64,000 nt of DNA from positions 2,480,001-2,544,000 of the forward strand of contig NZ_CP129212.1 of NCBI RefSeq assembly GCF_030413175.1. Direction: 5' to 3'. Source of the stretch: Bradyrhizobium roseum (GTDB lineage: Bacteria; Pseudomonadota; Alphaproteobacteria; Rhizobiales; Xanthobacteraceae). Within the stretch, counting starts at the first letter, position 1; the number at the start of each line of letters is the position of its first letter. Positions 17,844 through 25,167 of the stretch are shown here, one piece after another. A model generated the notes under the pieces. The model made no database searches and was not told the DNA's origin. It saw only the letters and a list, made by a program, of their open reading frames with translations. Made by a program: the position numbers and the translations under genes.

Positions 17844-18650
17844 TCAGGCGAAGTAACAGCTCACCGAACCGTAGGGGCCATAGTCCGCCTGGATCGTGTC
17901 GCCCTTGCGGGTTTCGATCGGGCGGATGAACGAGCCGGCCAGCACCACCTGTCCGGCTTCCAGCGCCAATCCATTGGGCGCAATCTTGTTGGCGAGCCAG
18001 GCCACCGAGGTGGCGGGATGGTTGAGGACGCCGGCCGCCAGGCCGGTCTCTTCGAGCTGTCCGTTGCGGAAACACAGCGCGCCGATCCAGCGCAAATCGG
18101 CGTCCATCGGCCGGATCGGGCGGCCGCCCAGCACGATGCCGGCATTGGCGGCATTATCCGCGATGGTGTCGAAAATCGTTCGCGTCGCCTTGGTCTGCGG
18201 ATCGATCCGCTCGACCCGTGTGTCGAGGATCTCCAGCGCGGGCACCACGAAGTCGGTCGCGTTGAGCACGTCGAAGATCGTGCAGTCCGGTCCCACAAGG
18301 CGCGACTTCATCACAAAGGCGAGTTCGGCCTCGACGCGGGTGGCGATGAAGCGGTCCGACGGCACCAGCCCGCCGTCGGCAAAGAACATGTCATCGAGCA
18401 GGATGCCTGAATCCGGCTCGTCGATGTTGAGCGCACTCTGCATCGCCTTCGAAGTCAGGCCGATCTTGTGGCCTCTGACGACGCGCCCCTGGCCGACCTT
18501 CATCTCGACCCAGGCCTTTTGAATGGCGTAGGAATCCTCGATCGTGATGGCGGGATGTTCGAGCGAAAGCTGCCGGATCTGTTGGCGGGTCTTCTCGGCC
18601 TGATCGAGCCGCTCGGCGGCGCTTCGGATATCGTCTTTGGAAAGGGCCAT
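17844..18650 (-). CDS. hpaH: 2-oxo-hept-3-ene-1,7-dioate hydratase
   Basis: A 268-residue protein of the vinylpyruvate hydratase (HpaH/MhpD) family. Metal-binding acids appear in ATRVEAELAFVMK and LEILDTRV, and the substrate loop in GHKIGLTSKAMQ. The C-terminal GSFIRPIETRKGDTIQADYG is typical. The enzyme adds water to 2-oxo-hept-3-ene-1,7-dioate to form 4-hydroxy-2-oxoheptanedioate, the aldolase substrate. ATG 18650 (MALSKDDI) gives the standard length; a TTG seven codons upstream is possible. It is the first gene of the minus-strand operon, just behind the palindromic operator. Confidence 0.92.
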   Translation of the reverse strand: MALSKDDIRSAAERLDQAEKTRQQIRQLSLEHPAITIEDSYAIQKAWVEMKVGQGRVVRGHKIGLTSKAMQSALNIDEPDSGILLDDMFFADGGLVPSDRFIATRVEAELAFVMKSRLVGPDCTIFDVLNATDFVVPALEILDTRVERIDPQTKATRTIFDTIADNAANAGIVLGGRPIRPMDADLRWIGALCFRNGQLEETGLAAGVLNHPATSVAWLANKIAPNGLALEAGQVVLAGSFIRPIETRKGDTIQADYGPYGSVSCYFA

Positions 18651-18692
18651 GGCGTCCGGCTGCTTCAGCAATCATCGTGGGTGAAAATCTGC

Positions 18693-18710
18693 TTAACATG
18701 TTAAATTGTA
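18693..18710 (-). promoter_or_regulatory. Probable HpaR operator and -10 of the hpaH operon promoter
   Basis: A perfect 12-base palindrome TTAACATGTTAA occupies 18693-18704. Directly beside it, on the minus strand, TACAAT (18705-18710 in plus coordinates) is a good -10 element. The operator would therefore cover the expected start site of the hpaHFED transcript, which is how a MarR repressor such as HpaR would block it. The -35 region is weak. The palindrome and its position are seen directly; regulation is inference. Confidence 0.6.
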
Positions 18711-18724
18711 TGCTGCAAAGTCAT

Positions 18725-18754
18725 TTGATGCTTGTTGCGGCGCAAAACTTTAAT
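18725..18754 (+). promoter_or_regulatory. Candidate hpaR promoter
   Basis: TTGATG (18725-18730) and TTTAAT (18749-18754) are separated by 18 bases and would place the start about 35 bases before the hpaR ATG. The region is AT-richer than the surrounding coding DNA. Prediction only. Confidence 0.4.
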
Positions 18755-18795
18755 CTTTTCGAAAGCGCTCATTCTCTGATGGCGGACGATTGAAG

Positions 18796-19332
18796 ATGGC
18801 AGACAAGAAATCGTCGAACGGATCGCGTTCGGAGCCGGGGGGAGCGCCCGAACCGCGCCGCGCGCCGATGCGTGAGTTCTCCCGTTCGCTGCCGATGTCG
18901 TTGCTGCGCGCCCGCGAAGCGGTCATGCGGCAGTTCCGTCCGTCCTTGCGCAGCCACGGCCTGACCGAACAGCAATGGCGAATTCTTCGGGCACTGACGG
19001 CGGTCGACACCATTGAGGTGACTGAACTCGCGCGTGTCGCCTTTTTGCTGGGGCCGAGCTTGTCGCGAATCTTGCGCGACCTCGAGGCGCGCGACCTGAT
19101 CGAACGCCGGACCGCCGAGGCCGACCTGCGCCGCGGCGTGGTGTCGATCTCCCCCAAGGGGTTGAAACTGATCGAGGCCGTCGCGCCGAATTCGGAAGCG
19201 ATTTATGCGGAGATCACCCAGCGTTACGGCGCCCGCAAGCTTAGCGAGCTGCAGGACATGCTCGGTGAACTCGAGCGTAGCCTGGCCGCGATGGACGTGG
19301 CGGGCGAGGGCGACGCCGGGGCAGATGAGTAA
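18796..19332 (+). CDS. hpaR: MarR-family regulator of homoprotocatechuate degradation
   Basis: A 178-residue MarR protein, divergently transcribed from hpaH. The winged helix-turn-helix is seen in LTEQQWRILRALTAVDTIEV, AFLLGPSLSRILRDLEARDL and the wing RTAEADLRRGVVSISPKG. The N-terminal RSLPMSLLRAREAVMRQFRP is characteristic of the HpaR subgroup, which represses hpa genes until an aromatic acid binds. It has a somewhat long disordered N-terminus (about 30 residues rich in Ser, Pro, Arg). ATG 18796 is used; a TTG two codons earlier is possible. Its position and subgroup make HpaR the best call. Confidence 0.88.
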   Translation: MADKKSSNGSRSEPGGAPEPRRAPMREFSRSLPMSLLRAREAVMRQFRPSLRSHGLTEQQWRILRALTAVDTIEVTELARVAFLLGPSLSRILRDLEARDLIERRTAEADLRRGVVSISPKGLKLIEAVAPNSEAIYAEITQRYGARKLSELQDMLGELERSLAAMDVAGEGDAGADE

Positions 19333-19377
19333 TCACAAATCTGCATGATGCTACCGGCCGTGCGCATAACGGCCGCG

Positions 19378-19397
19378 CAAATGATTGCAATCATTTG
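19378..19397. promoter_or_regulatory. 20-bp perfect palindrome, candidate operator
   Basis: CAAATGATTGCAATCATTTG is fully self-complementary and lies 46 bases after hpaR and 134 bases before the Ldh-family dehydrogenase gene. A perfect 20-base palindrome in an intergenic, AT-rich spot is the pattern expected for a dimeric repressor site controlling the 19532-23067 operon. The binding protein is unknown. It differs from the hpaH operator (TTAACATGTTAA). Confidence 0.65.
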
Positions 19398-19531
19398 TCT
19401 AATGGTGGACACGCGAGCGAATTTTCGGTCAAAGTACTGATCAAGCCGGTCATGAAAACCGGTGCGGGAGTGTTGGGGTTCGCCGCTGACGGTCGGTGCG
19501 CCCCGTTGCAAGGACAGGCTGAAATCCGGAC

Positions 19532-20617
19532 ATGGTCACCATCAAAGCCAACCATCTGATTGATTTCGTCGCCGAGGTCTTTTCGCATTCGGAATCCTCG
19601 CCCGAGGAAGCCAGGCGGATCGCGACCTATCTCACGACCGCCAATCTCACCGGCCATGACAGCCACGGGGTGATCCGGGTTCCGGTCTATGTACGCTGGA
19701 AGAAGACAGGCAACGTCATTCCCAACCAGACCCCCGAGATCGTCGTCGATACGCCGTCGCTCGCTGTCGTGGACGGCAAGTTCGGCTATGGCCAGACCGT
19801 GACGCCGTTCGCGGTGCGGACCGGCATCGAGAAGTGCAAGAAGGCGGGGCTGTCGGCCGTCGCGCTGCGCAACGCCGGGCATATCGGCCGCGTCGGCGAC
19901 TGGGCCGAAATGGCCGCCGCCGAAGGGCTGGTGTCGGTGCATTTCGTCAACGCCGCCGGCTCGCTGCTGGTGGCGCCGTTCGGCGGCGTGCAGAAGCGGC
20001 TCTCGACCGCGCCCTATTGCGTCGGCATTCCGCGCCAGGGGCAGGATCCGATCGTGCTCGATTTCGCCACTTCGGTCGTCGCCGAAGGCAAGGTGCTGGT
20101 GGCGAGCCGCGGCGGCAAGAAGCTGCCGAAGGGCGCGCTGGTCGATGCCGACGGTACGCTGAGCGAAGAACCGACCGTCCTCTATGGTCCTCACACCAAG
20201 GACGGGCCGCGCGATCACACCGCGGGAACGGGCGCGATCCGCGCCTTCGGCGAGCATAAGGGCTCGGGGCTGGCCTTCATCTGCGAACTGCTTGGCGGCG
20301 CGCTGACCGGCACCGGCGCGACGTCGGGCGACCGGCAGTTTGCCAACGGCATGCTCGCCTTCTATGTCGACCCCAAGGTGATCGACACGACCGGCTATTT
20401 CGACGGCGAAATCTCGCGCTATACCGACTTCATCCGCCAGACCAAGCCGATTGCCGGCGTCGAGAGCGTGCTCGTCCCTGGCGATCCCGAACGCAAGACC
20501 CGCGCCGAGCGCACCAAGAACGGTGTCCCGCTGCCCGACGACACCTGGGCAGCGATCGTCAATACCGCCCGCGAGGTCGGCGTCAGCGAGGCCAGCATCC
20601 AGCGGGCCGCCAGCTGA
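19532..20617 (+). CDS. Ldh family oxidoreductase (malate/lactate/ureidoglycolate dehydrogenase-like)
   Basis: A 361-residue NAD(P)-dependent dehydrogenase of the Ldh2/MDG family, distinct from Rossmann-fold lactate dehydrogenases. Family landmarks are LTGHDSHGVIRVPVYV (with the catalytic-site His), ALRNAGHIGRVGDWAEMAAA, the cofactor region VAPFGGVQKRLSTAPY and EHKGSGLAFICELLGGAL. Enzymes of this family reduce or oxidise 2-oxo/2-hydroxy acids. It is the first gene of an operon with an HpcH/HpaI aldolase and a UxaA-type dehydratase, so a role on a sugar-acid-derived 2-oxo acid is likely. The precise substrate is unknown. Confidence 0.88.
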   Translation: MVTIKANHLIDFVAEVFSHSESSPEEARRIATYLTTANLTGHDSHGVIRVPVYVRWKKTGNVIPNQTPEIVVDTPSLAVVDGKFGYGQTVTPFAVRTGIEKCKKAGLSAVALRNAGHIGRVGDWAEMAAAEGLVSVHFVNAAGSLLVAPFGGVQKRLSTAPYCVGIPRQGQDPIVLDFATSVVAEGKVLVASRGGKKLPKGALVDADGTLSEEPTVLYGPHTKDGPRDHTAGTGAIRAFGEHKGSGLAFICELLGGALTGTGATSGDRQFANGMLAFYVDPKVIDTTGYFDGEISRYTDFIRQTKPIAGVESVLVPGDPERKTRAERTKNGVPLPDDTWAAIVNTAREVGVSEASIQRAAS

Positions 20618-20668
20618 TCAACTCCGTGAACTCCAACAATCGCAACGATCACAAAGGGAAAGCGATCA

Positions 20669-21448
20669 ATGACAACCAACAACGTCAAGAAAGTATGGGC
20701 CTCGGGCAAGGCCGTGGTGAATGCGTGGCTCGCGATCCCGTCGGGTTTCTCCGCCGAAGTGATCGCGCAATGCGGCTTTGACAGCGTCACCGTCGACATG
20801 CAGCACGGCGTGCAGGACTATCTCTCGATGGTCCAGTGCTTCCAGGCGATGAACGGCCACCCGGTCACCCCCATGGTCCGCGTGCCCTGGAACGAGCCCG
20901 GCATCATCGGCAAGGTGCTCGACGGCGGCGCCTATGGCGTGATCTGCCCGATGATCAACACCCCGAAGGAAGCCAAGGACCTCGTCCAGTTCGCCAAATA
21001 TCCGCCGAAGGGAACCCGTTCAAACGGCCCGATCCGCGCCGGCATGTACGGCACTGCGGGTTCGTACCAGCAGACCGCCAATGACGAGATCGTGCTGCTG
21101 CCGATGATGGAGACCAAGACCGCGATCGAGAACATGGAATCGATCCTCGACGTCGAGGGCATCGACGGCGTCTATGTCGGCCCGTCCGATCTCCGCTTCT
21201 CCTACGGCCTGACGCCGAAACTCGACGGCGATGAGCCGGAAATCCTCAAGATCTACGAGAAGATCATCAAGGAGTGCGGCAAGCGCAACCTTAATCCGGG
21301 CATTCACTGTTCCGGCGCGGAAGGCGCTGCGCGCGCCATCAACATGGGCTTCAAGCTGGTGACGCTGTCGAACGAAGTCGGCCTGATGTCGGCCTACGCC
21401 CGGATGCAGGTGAACCAGACCCGCAAGGATGCTGGCGGAAAAGCCTGA
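20669..21448 (+). CDS. HpcH/HpaI aldolase (4-hydroxy-2-oxoheptanedioate or keto-deoxyaldarate aldolase)
   Basis: A 259-residue class II pyruvate aldolase. Expected active-site residues are present: His in VDMQHGVQD, Arg in MVRVPWNEPG, Glu in MMETKTAIENM and Asp in YVGPSDLRF. It cleaves a 4-hydroxy-2-oxo acid to pyruvate plus an aldehyde. Two roles compete. Adjacent hpa genes lack an aldolase, so it could be HpaI, releasing succinic semialdehyde. The genes on either side (dehydrogenase and UxaA/GarD-like dehydratase) instead suggest a GarL-like step in aldarate breakdown. I leave the symbol blank for that reason. An AAAGGGAAAG ribosome site precedes the ATG. Confidence 0.87.
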   Translation: MTTNNVKKVWASGKAVVNAWLAIPSGFSAEVIAQCGFDSVTVDMQHGVQDYLSMVQCFQAMNGHPVTPMVRVPWNEPGIIGKVLDGGAYGVICPMINTPKEAKDLVQFAKYPPKGTRSNGPIRAGMYGTAGSYQQTANDEIVLLPMMETKTAIENMESILDVEGIDGVYVGPSDLRFSYGLTPKLDGDEPEILKIYEKIIKECGKRNLNPGIHCSGAEGAARAINMGFKLVTLSNEVGLMSAYARMQVNQTRKDAGGKA

Positions 21449-21454
21449 GCGCGT

Positions 21455-21520
21455 GAATAGCGAGTAGCGAATAGGGTGGCGAGTAGCGACTGGATCAATA
21501 CCATTCGCTACTCGCCATTC
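21455..21520. repeat. Inverted repeat/hairpin between aldolase and dehydratase genes
   Basis: GAATAGCGAGTAGCGAATAG (21455-21474) pairs with CCATTCGCTACTCGCCATTC (21501-21520), matching at 18 of 20 positions, and a further GGCGAGTAGCGAC copy lies between them. The hairpin ends about ten bases before the AAGGAGAT ribosome site of the next gene. It looks like a dispersed GAGTAGCGAAT repeat and could stabilise the upstream mRNA. Confidence 0.7.
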
Positions 21521-21540
21521 GCCTTCAAGGAGATACTCCC

Positions 21541-23067
21541 ATGACCACCCCGGCCCCCGTTATTCGCCTGCATCCCGACGATGGGGTGCTGATCGCGCGC
21601 TCGAGCCTGCCGCCCGGCATGGCGGTGGCCGACGGGGTCACCACGACCGAGCGGATTCCGGCGGGGCATAAGGTAGCGATCAAGCCGATCGCGGTGGGCG
21701 AACCGGTGCGCCGCTATGGCCAGATTATAGGCTTCGCCACCACGCCGATTTCGCCGGGCCAGCACGTACACACGCAAAACTGCGGCATGGGGGATTTCGC
21801 CAAGGACTATGCCTATGGCGTCGACGTCAAGCCGGTGCCGAATTTCGATCTGCCCGCGACCTTCGAGGGCATCCGCCGCGCCGACGGCCGGGTGGCGACG
21901 CGCAACTATATCGGCATTCTGACTTCGGTGAACTGCAGCGCCCATGTCGCCGGCATCGTCGCCGACATGTTCAAGAAGAATCCCTTTACCGGCGATAATC
22001 CGCTCGCCGATTTCCCGAATGTCGATGGTGTGGTGGCGCTGACCCACAAGACCGGCTGCGGCATGACGCAGGACGAACCGCTGGCGCTGCTGCGACGGAC
22101 GCTCGGCGGCTACGCGCGGCATGCGAATTTCTCGGCCGTGGTCGTGCTGGGGCTGGGCTGCGAGGTCAACCAGATCGGCGGCCTGATGCAGGAACAGAAG
22201 CTGGCCGGCCGCCTGCGCGCGATGGATATCCAGGAAGTCGGCGGCACCCGCAAGACGGTGGAAGCCGGCATCGCCTTCGTCAAGGAGGCATTGACCGACG
22301 CCAACAAGGTCAGGCGCGAGCCGGTTCCGGCCAGCGAATTGACGGTGGCGCTGCAATGCGGCGGTTCCGACGGCTATTCCGGCGTATCGGCCAATCCGGC
22401 ACTTGGTGCTGCGAGCGATTTGCTGGTCGCCCATGGCGGCACCGTGATCCTCTCGGAAACGCCGGAAACCTACGGCGCCGAACATCTCCTGACCCGCCGC
22501 GCGGTCAGCCGCGAAGTCGGCGAAAAGCTCGTCGGCCTGATGCGCTGGTGGGAGGAGTATACCAAGCGCGAAGGCGCCGAGATGAACGCCAATCCGAGCC
22601 CCGGCAACAAGGCCGGCGGCCTCACCACGATCCTTGAGAAATCGCTGGGCGCGATGGCCAAGGCCGGCAGCACCAATCTGGTAGATGTGCTGAACTACGC
22701 CGAGCCCATTACCAAGAAGGGTTTTGTCTTCATGGACACGCCCGGCTACGACCCTGTCGCGGCGACTGGGCAGGTGGCGGGCGGTGCCAATCTCGTCTGC
22801 TTTACCACCGGCCGCGGCAGCGTATTTGGCTGCAAGCCGGCCCCGTCGATCAAGCTCGCCACCAACACGCCGATGTACCAGCGTATGGAAGACGACATGG
22901 ACGTCAATTGCGGCACCATCCTCGACGGCCAGGAAACCGTGCAGCAATGCGGCCAGCGCATCTTCGAGCTGATGCTGAAGACCGCATCGGGCCAGCCGAC
23001 CAAGAGCGAGAGTTTTGATTTCGGCGGCGCGGAGTTCGCGCCTTGGGTGCTCGGCGCTACGATGTAG
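21541..23067 (+). CDS. UxaA/GarD family dehydratase (altronate/galactarate dehydratase-like)
   Basis: A 508-residue full-length member combining an N-terminal SAF-like domain (residues about 1-90, PDDGVLIARSSLPPGMAVAD) with the UxaA C-terminal catalytic domain. Conserved points are RADGRVATRNYIGILTSVNC, THKTGCGMTQDEPLALLRR, LQCGGSDGYSGVSANPALG and FTTGRGSVFGCKPAPSIKLA. Family members dehydrate sugar acids (altronate, galactarate) using iron. Full-length proteins of about 500 residues match galactarate or altronate dehydratase rather than split UxaA subunits. A strong AAGGAGAT ribosome site precedes ATG 21541. With the aldolase and dehydrogenase it could form an aldarate route ending in pyruvate and tartronate semialdehyde-type products. 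Confidence 0.87.
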   Translation: MTTPAPVIRLHPDDGVLIARSSLPPGMAVADGVTTTERIPAGHKVAIKPIAVGEPVRRYGQIIGFATTPISPGQHVHTQNCGMGDFAKDYAYGVDVKPVPNFDLPATFEGIRRADGRVATRNYIGILTSVNCSAHVAGIVADMFKKNPFTGDNPLADFPNVDGVVALTHKTGCGMTQDEPLALLRRTLGGYARHANFSAVVVLGLGCEVNQIGGLMQEQKLAGRLRAMDIQEVGGTRKTVEAGIAFVKEALTDANKVRREPVPASELTVALQCGGSDGYSGVSANPALGAASDLLVAHGGTVILSETPETYGAEHLLTRRAVSREVGEKLVGLMRWWEEYTKREGAEMNANPSPGNKAGGLTTILEKSLGAMAKAGSTNLVDVLNYAEPITKKGFVFMDTPGYDPVAATGQVAGGANLVCFTTGRGSVFGCKPAPSIKLATNTPMYQRMEDDMDVNCGTILDGQETVQQCGQRIFELMLKTASGQPTKSESFDFGGAEFAPWVLGATM

Positions 23068-23245
23068 CCGCCACCGTTGCTGCGTCGTCGGCTCGCGCGC
23101 AGGCCGCATTGATCTGGATCAAATCCCGCGCAACTACGGGATGCGGTCAATCTGCATGGCTAACTCACGGATGGTTAAGGACTGTTCCAGTAGGAACGGC
23201 GGATGCGGGCACTGACGCCGACGCAGCGCGAGGATTAAGCTGGAC

Positions 23246-23767
23246 ATGTTGCCCAAGGTGCGGCCCACCGGCGTGGAAGCTCTGCTCGGCGAAGAAGAAC
23301 TGATCGTGTCGAAGACCGATCCCAAGGGCCGCATTAGCTACGCCAACGATATCTTCCTTCGCATGGCGAAGTATTCCTACACGGAACTGATCGGCGCGCC
23401 GCACAGCTTGATCCGGCATCCCGACATGCCGCGCTGCGTCTTCAATCTCTTGTGGGACACACTGCAGTCCAAACGCGAGATATTCGCCTATGTCGTCAAC
23501 CTGGCGAAGGATGGCAGCCACTATTGGGTATTCGCGCACGTCACGCCGACCTTCGACCAGCACGGCAATATCGTCGGCTATCATTCGAACCGCCGCAAAC
23601 CCGACCGTGCGCCGATCGAATGCATCAAGCCGATCTACAAGGCGCTGCGCGAGGAAGAGGGACGGCACGCCAACGCCAAGGAAGGGATGCGCGCCGGTTC
23701 TGAAATGATGCACGGTCTGCTCAAGCAAAAGGGGCTTGCCTACGATGAATTCGTGCTCTCTCTCTAG
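23246..23767 (+). CDS. Stand-alone PAS domain protein (aerotaxis-type sensor)
   Basis: A 173-residue soluble protein that is mostly one PAS domain: [40 protein letters not shown], then [17 protein letters not shown] and [15 protein letters not shown]. The RHPDMP motif is the signature of Aer-like PAS domains that bind FAD and sense redox or oxygen. The remaining 50 residues are helical and could pack on a partner. There is no output domain, but the gene overlaps by 23 bases a methyl-accepting protein gene lacking its own sensor. The two likely act together as a split aerotaxis receptor. Confidence 0.87.
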   Translation: MLPKVRPTGVEALLGEEELIVSKTDPKGRISYANDIFLRMAKYSYTELIGAPHSLIRHPDMPRCVFNLLWDTLQSKREIFAYVVNLAKDGSHYWVFAHVTPTFDQHGNIVGYHSNRRKPDRAPIECIKPIYKALREEEGRHANAKEGMRAGSEMMHGLLKQKGLAYDEFVLSL

Positions 23768-25052
23768 AGCGCAAGCCGCAGTTGGCCTCGCATGCCTGCT
23801 CGCGATTGCAGAACTGGCGCTGCTCCTGGCCGCCGACCGGTTTACCGCGGTGCCCGCAACGCTGTCGGGTGCCGTCGCGCTGCTGCTCGGATACAGTATA
23901 CTGATCCAGCGCCGAGGATTGACCGTGATCAGGGAAGCCGCCGAGGTCTGCCGAAAGGCGGCGGCCGGCGATCTTGAGGCCCGTATTCTCGGCGAGCGTC
24001 AGCCGGGCCGGCTCGGGGCGATGCAGAAGTCGGTCAACGACATGCTCGACATCACCGATGCTTTTGTCCGCGAGGCCTCCGCATCGATGGAGTACGCCAG
24101 CCGGGGCAAGCATTTCCGCAAGATCCTCGTGCGAGGATTGCCGGGGTCATTCCGCCATTCGGCGGCGACCATCAATTCGGGCACCGACAGTTTGGGTCGG
24201 CGCGTGGTCGAGATCGCCGATCTTTCGAAACAGTTTGGCACGCATCTGGACGAGATCGCCGGCGGCCTGGGCGCCGCTGCGACCGATCTCGAGGCCGATG
24301 CCGGTCAGGTGGCGGCGGCGGCGGAAAAGACCAGCCGCGAGACGGCGGGCGTAATCACCGCGTCGAGTAACGCGTCGACCAATGTCGCGACGGTTGCCGG
24401 CGCTGCCGAGCAGCTTGCCTCCTCGATCGCGGAGATCGGCCGCCAGGTCGCATCGTCCTCGGAAAGCACCAGCCGCGCGGTCAGCGAAGCCAACCGGGCC
24501 GGCAGCGAAATTCGCAGCCTTGCCGGCGCGGCGGCACGGATCGGCGATGTGGTCAGCCTGATCAGCGAGATCGCAGCACAGACCAATCTGCTTGCGCTCA
24601 ATGCCACCATCGAGTCGGCGCGGGCCGGAGAGGCCGGCCGCGGCTTCTCCGTGGTGGCGTCCGAGGTCAAGAGCCTTGCCAATCAGACCGCGAAGGCGAC
24701 CGAGGAAATCAGCGCCAAGGTCGCCGAGATGCAGCAGTCGACGACGGCCTCGGTGGCCGCCGTGGAGGCGATTACGCAGACTATTGCCGGGATCGACAAG
24801 ATCACTGCGACGATCGCGTCGGCGGTCGACCAGCAGGGAATGGCAACGCGCGAAATCGCGCACAATGTGCAGCAGGCGTCCGCCGGCACCTCGCAGGTTT
24901 CGGCCAACGTCTCCGGTATCAGCGAGGCCGCAGCCGATACCGGCCGGGTGGCGTCGCGCGTGAACCGCGCTTCGGAGCGCGTTCATGGCGAAGTGGAGAC
25001 ACTCCGGCGCGAAGTTTCCGGGTTCCTGCAGCGGCTCACCTCCGCGGCGTAG
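23745..25052 (+). CDS. Methyl-accepting chemotaxis protein without a periplasmic sensor
   Basis: About 435 residues. Two closely spaced hydrophobic helices (about residues 8-28 and 34-53) with hardly any periplasmic loop are followed by a linker region and the long signalling coiled coil. The kinase-contact hairpin [20 protein letters not shown] is conserved and is flanked by EEISAKV-type methylation helices. The ATG at 23745 lies within the PAS gene, about ten bases after an AAAAGGGG ribosome site; a TTG at 23736 is less likely. With no extracellular domain, the input must come from inside the cell, plausibly from the coupled PAS protein. Confidence 0.9.
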   Translation: MNSCSLSRAQAAVGLACLLAIAELALLLAADRFTAVPATLSGAVALLLGYSILIQRRGLTVIREAAEVCRKAAAGDLEARILGERQPGRLGAMQKSVNDMLDITDAFVREASASMEYASRGKHFRKILVRGLPGSFRHSAATINSGTDSLGRRVVEIADLSKQFGTHLDEIAGGLGAAATDLEADAGQVAAAAEKTSRETAGVITASSNASTNVATVAGAAEQLASSIAEIGRQVASSSESTSRAVSEANRAGSEIRSLAGAAARIGDVVSLISEIAAQTNLLALNATIESARAGEAGRGFSVVASEVKSLANQTAKATEEISAKVAEMQQSTTASVAAVEAITQTIAGIDKITATIASAVDQQGMATREIAHNVQQASAGTSQVSANVSGISEAAADTGRVASRVNRASERVHGEVETLRREVSGFLQRLTSAA

Positions 25053-25084
25053 GGGAGGACCAGGATAACCGCCCGCCTTCTCTT

Positions 25085-25101
25085 CGGGCATCCCATGCCC
25101 G
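25085..25101 (+). terminator. Weak candidate terminator after the chemoreceptor
   Basis: CGGGCAT-CCC-ATGCCCG is a seven-base-pair stem with a three-base loop, followed by TTGTTAG. The T-tract is short, so termination would be partial. It separates the chemoreceptor from the transglutaminase operon. Confidence 0.35.
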
Positions 25102-25167
25102 TTGTTAGTGCTTGATCCCGTCCGGGAGCGGTGTTCTGCTCAAAAAAGCCGCTGGAGTCTCCGGTCC

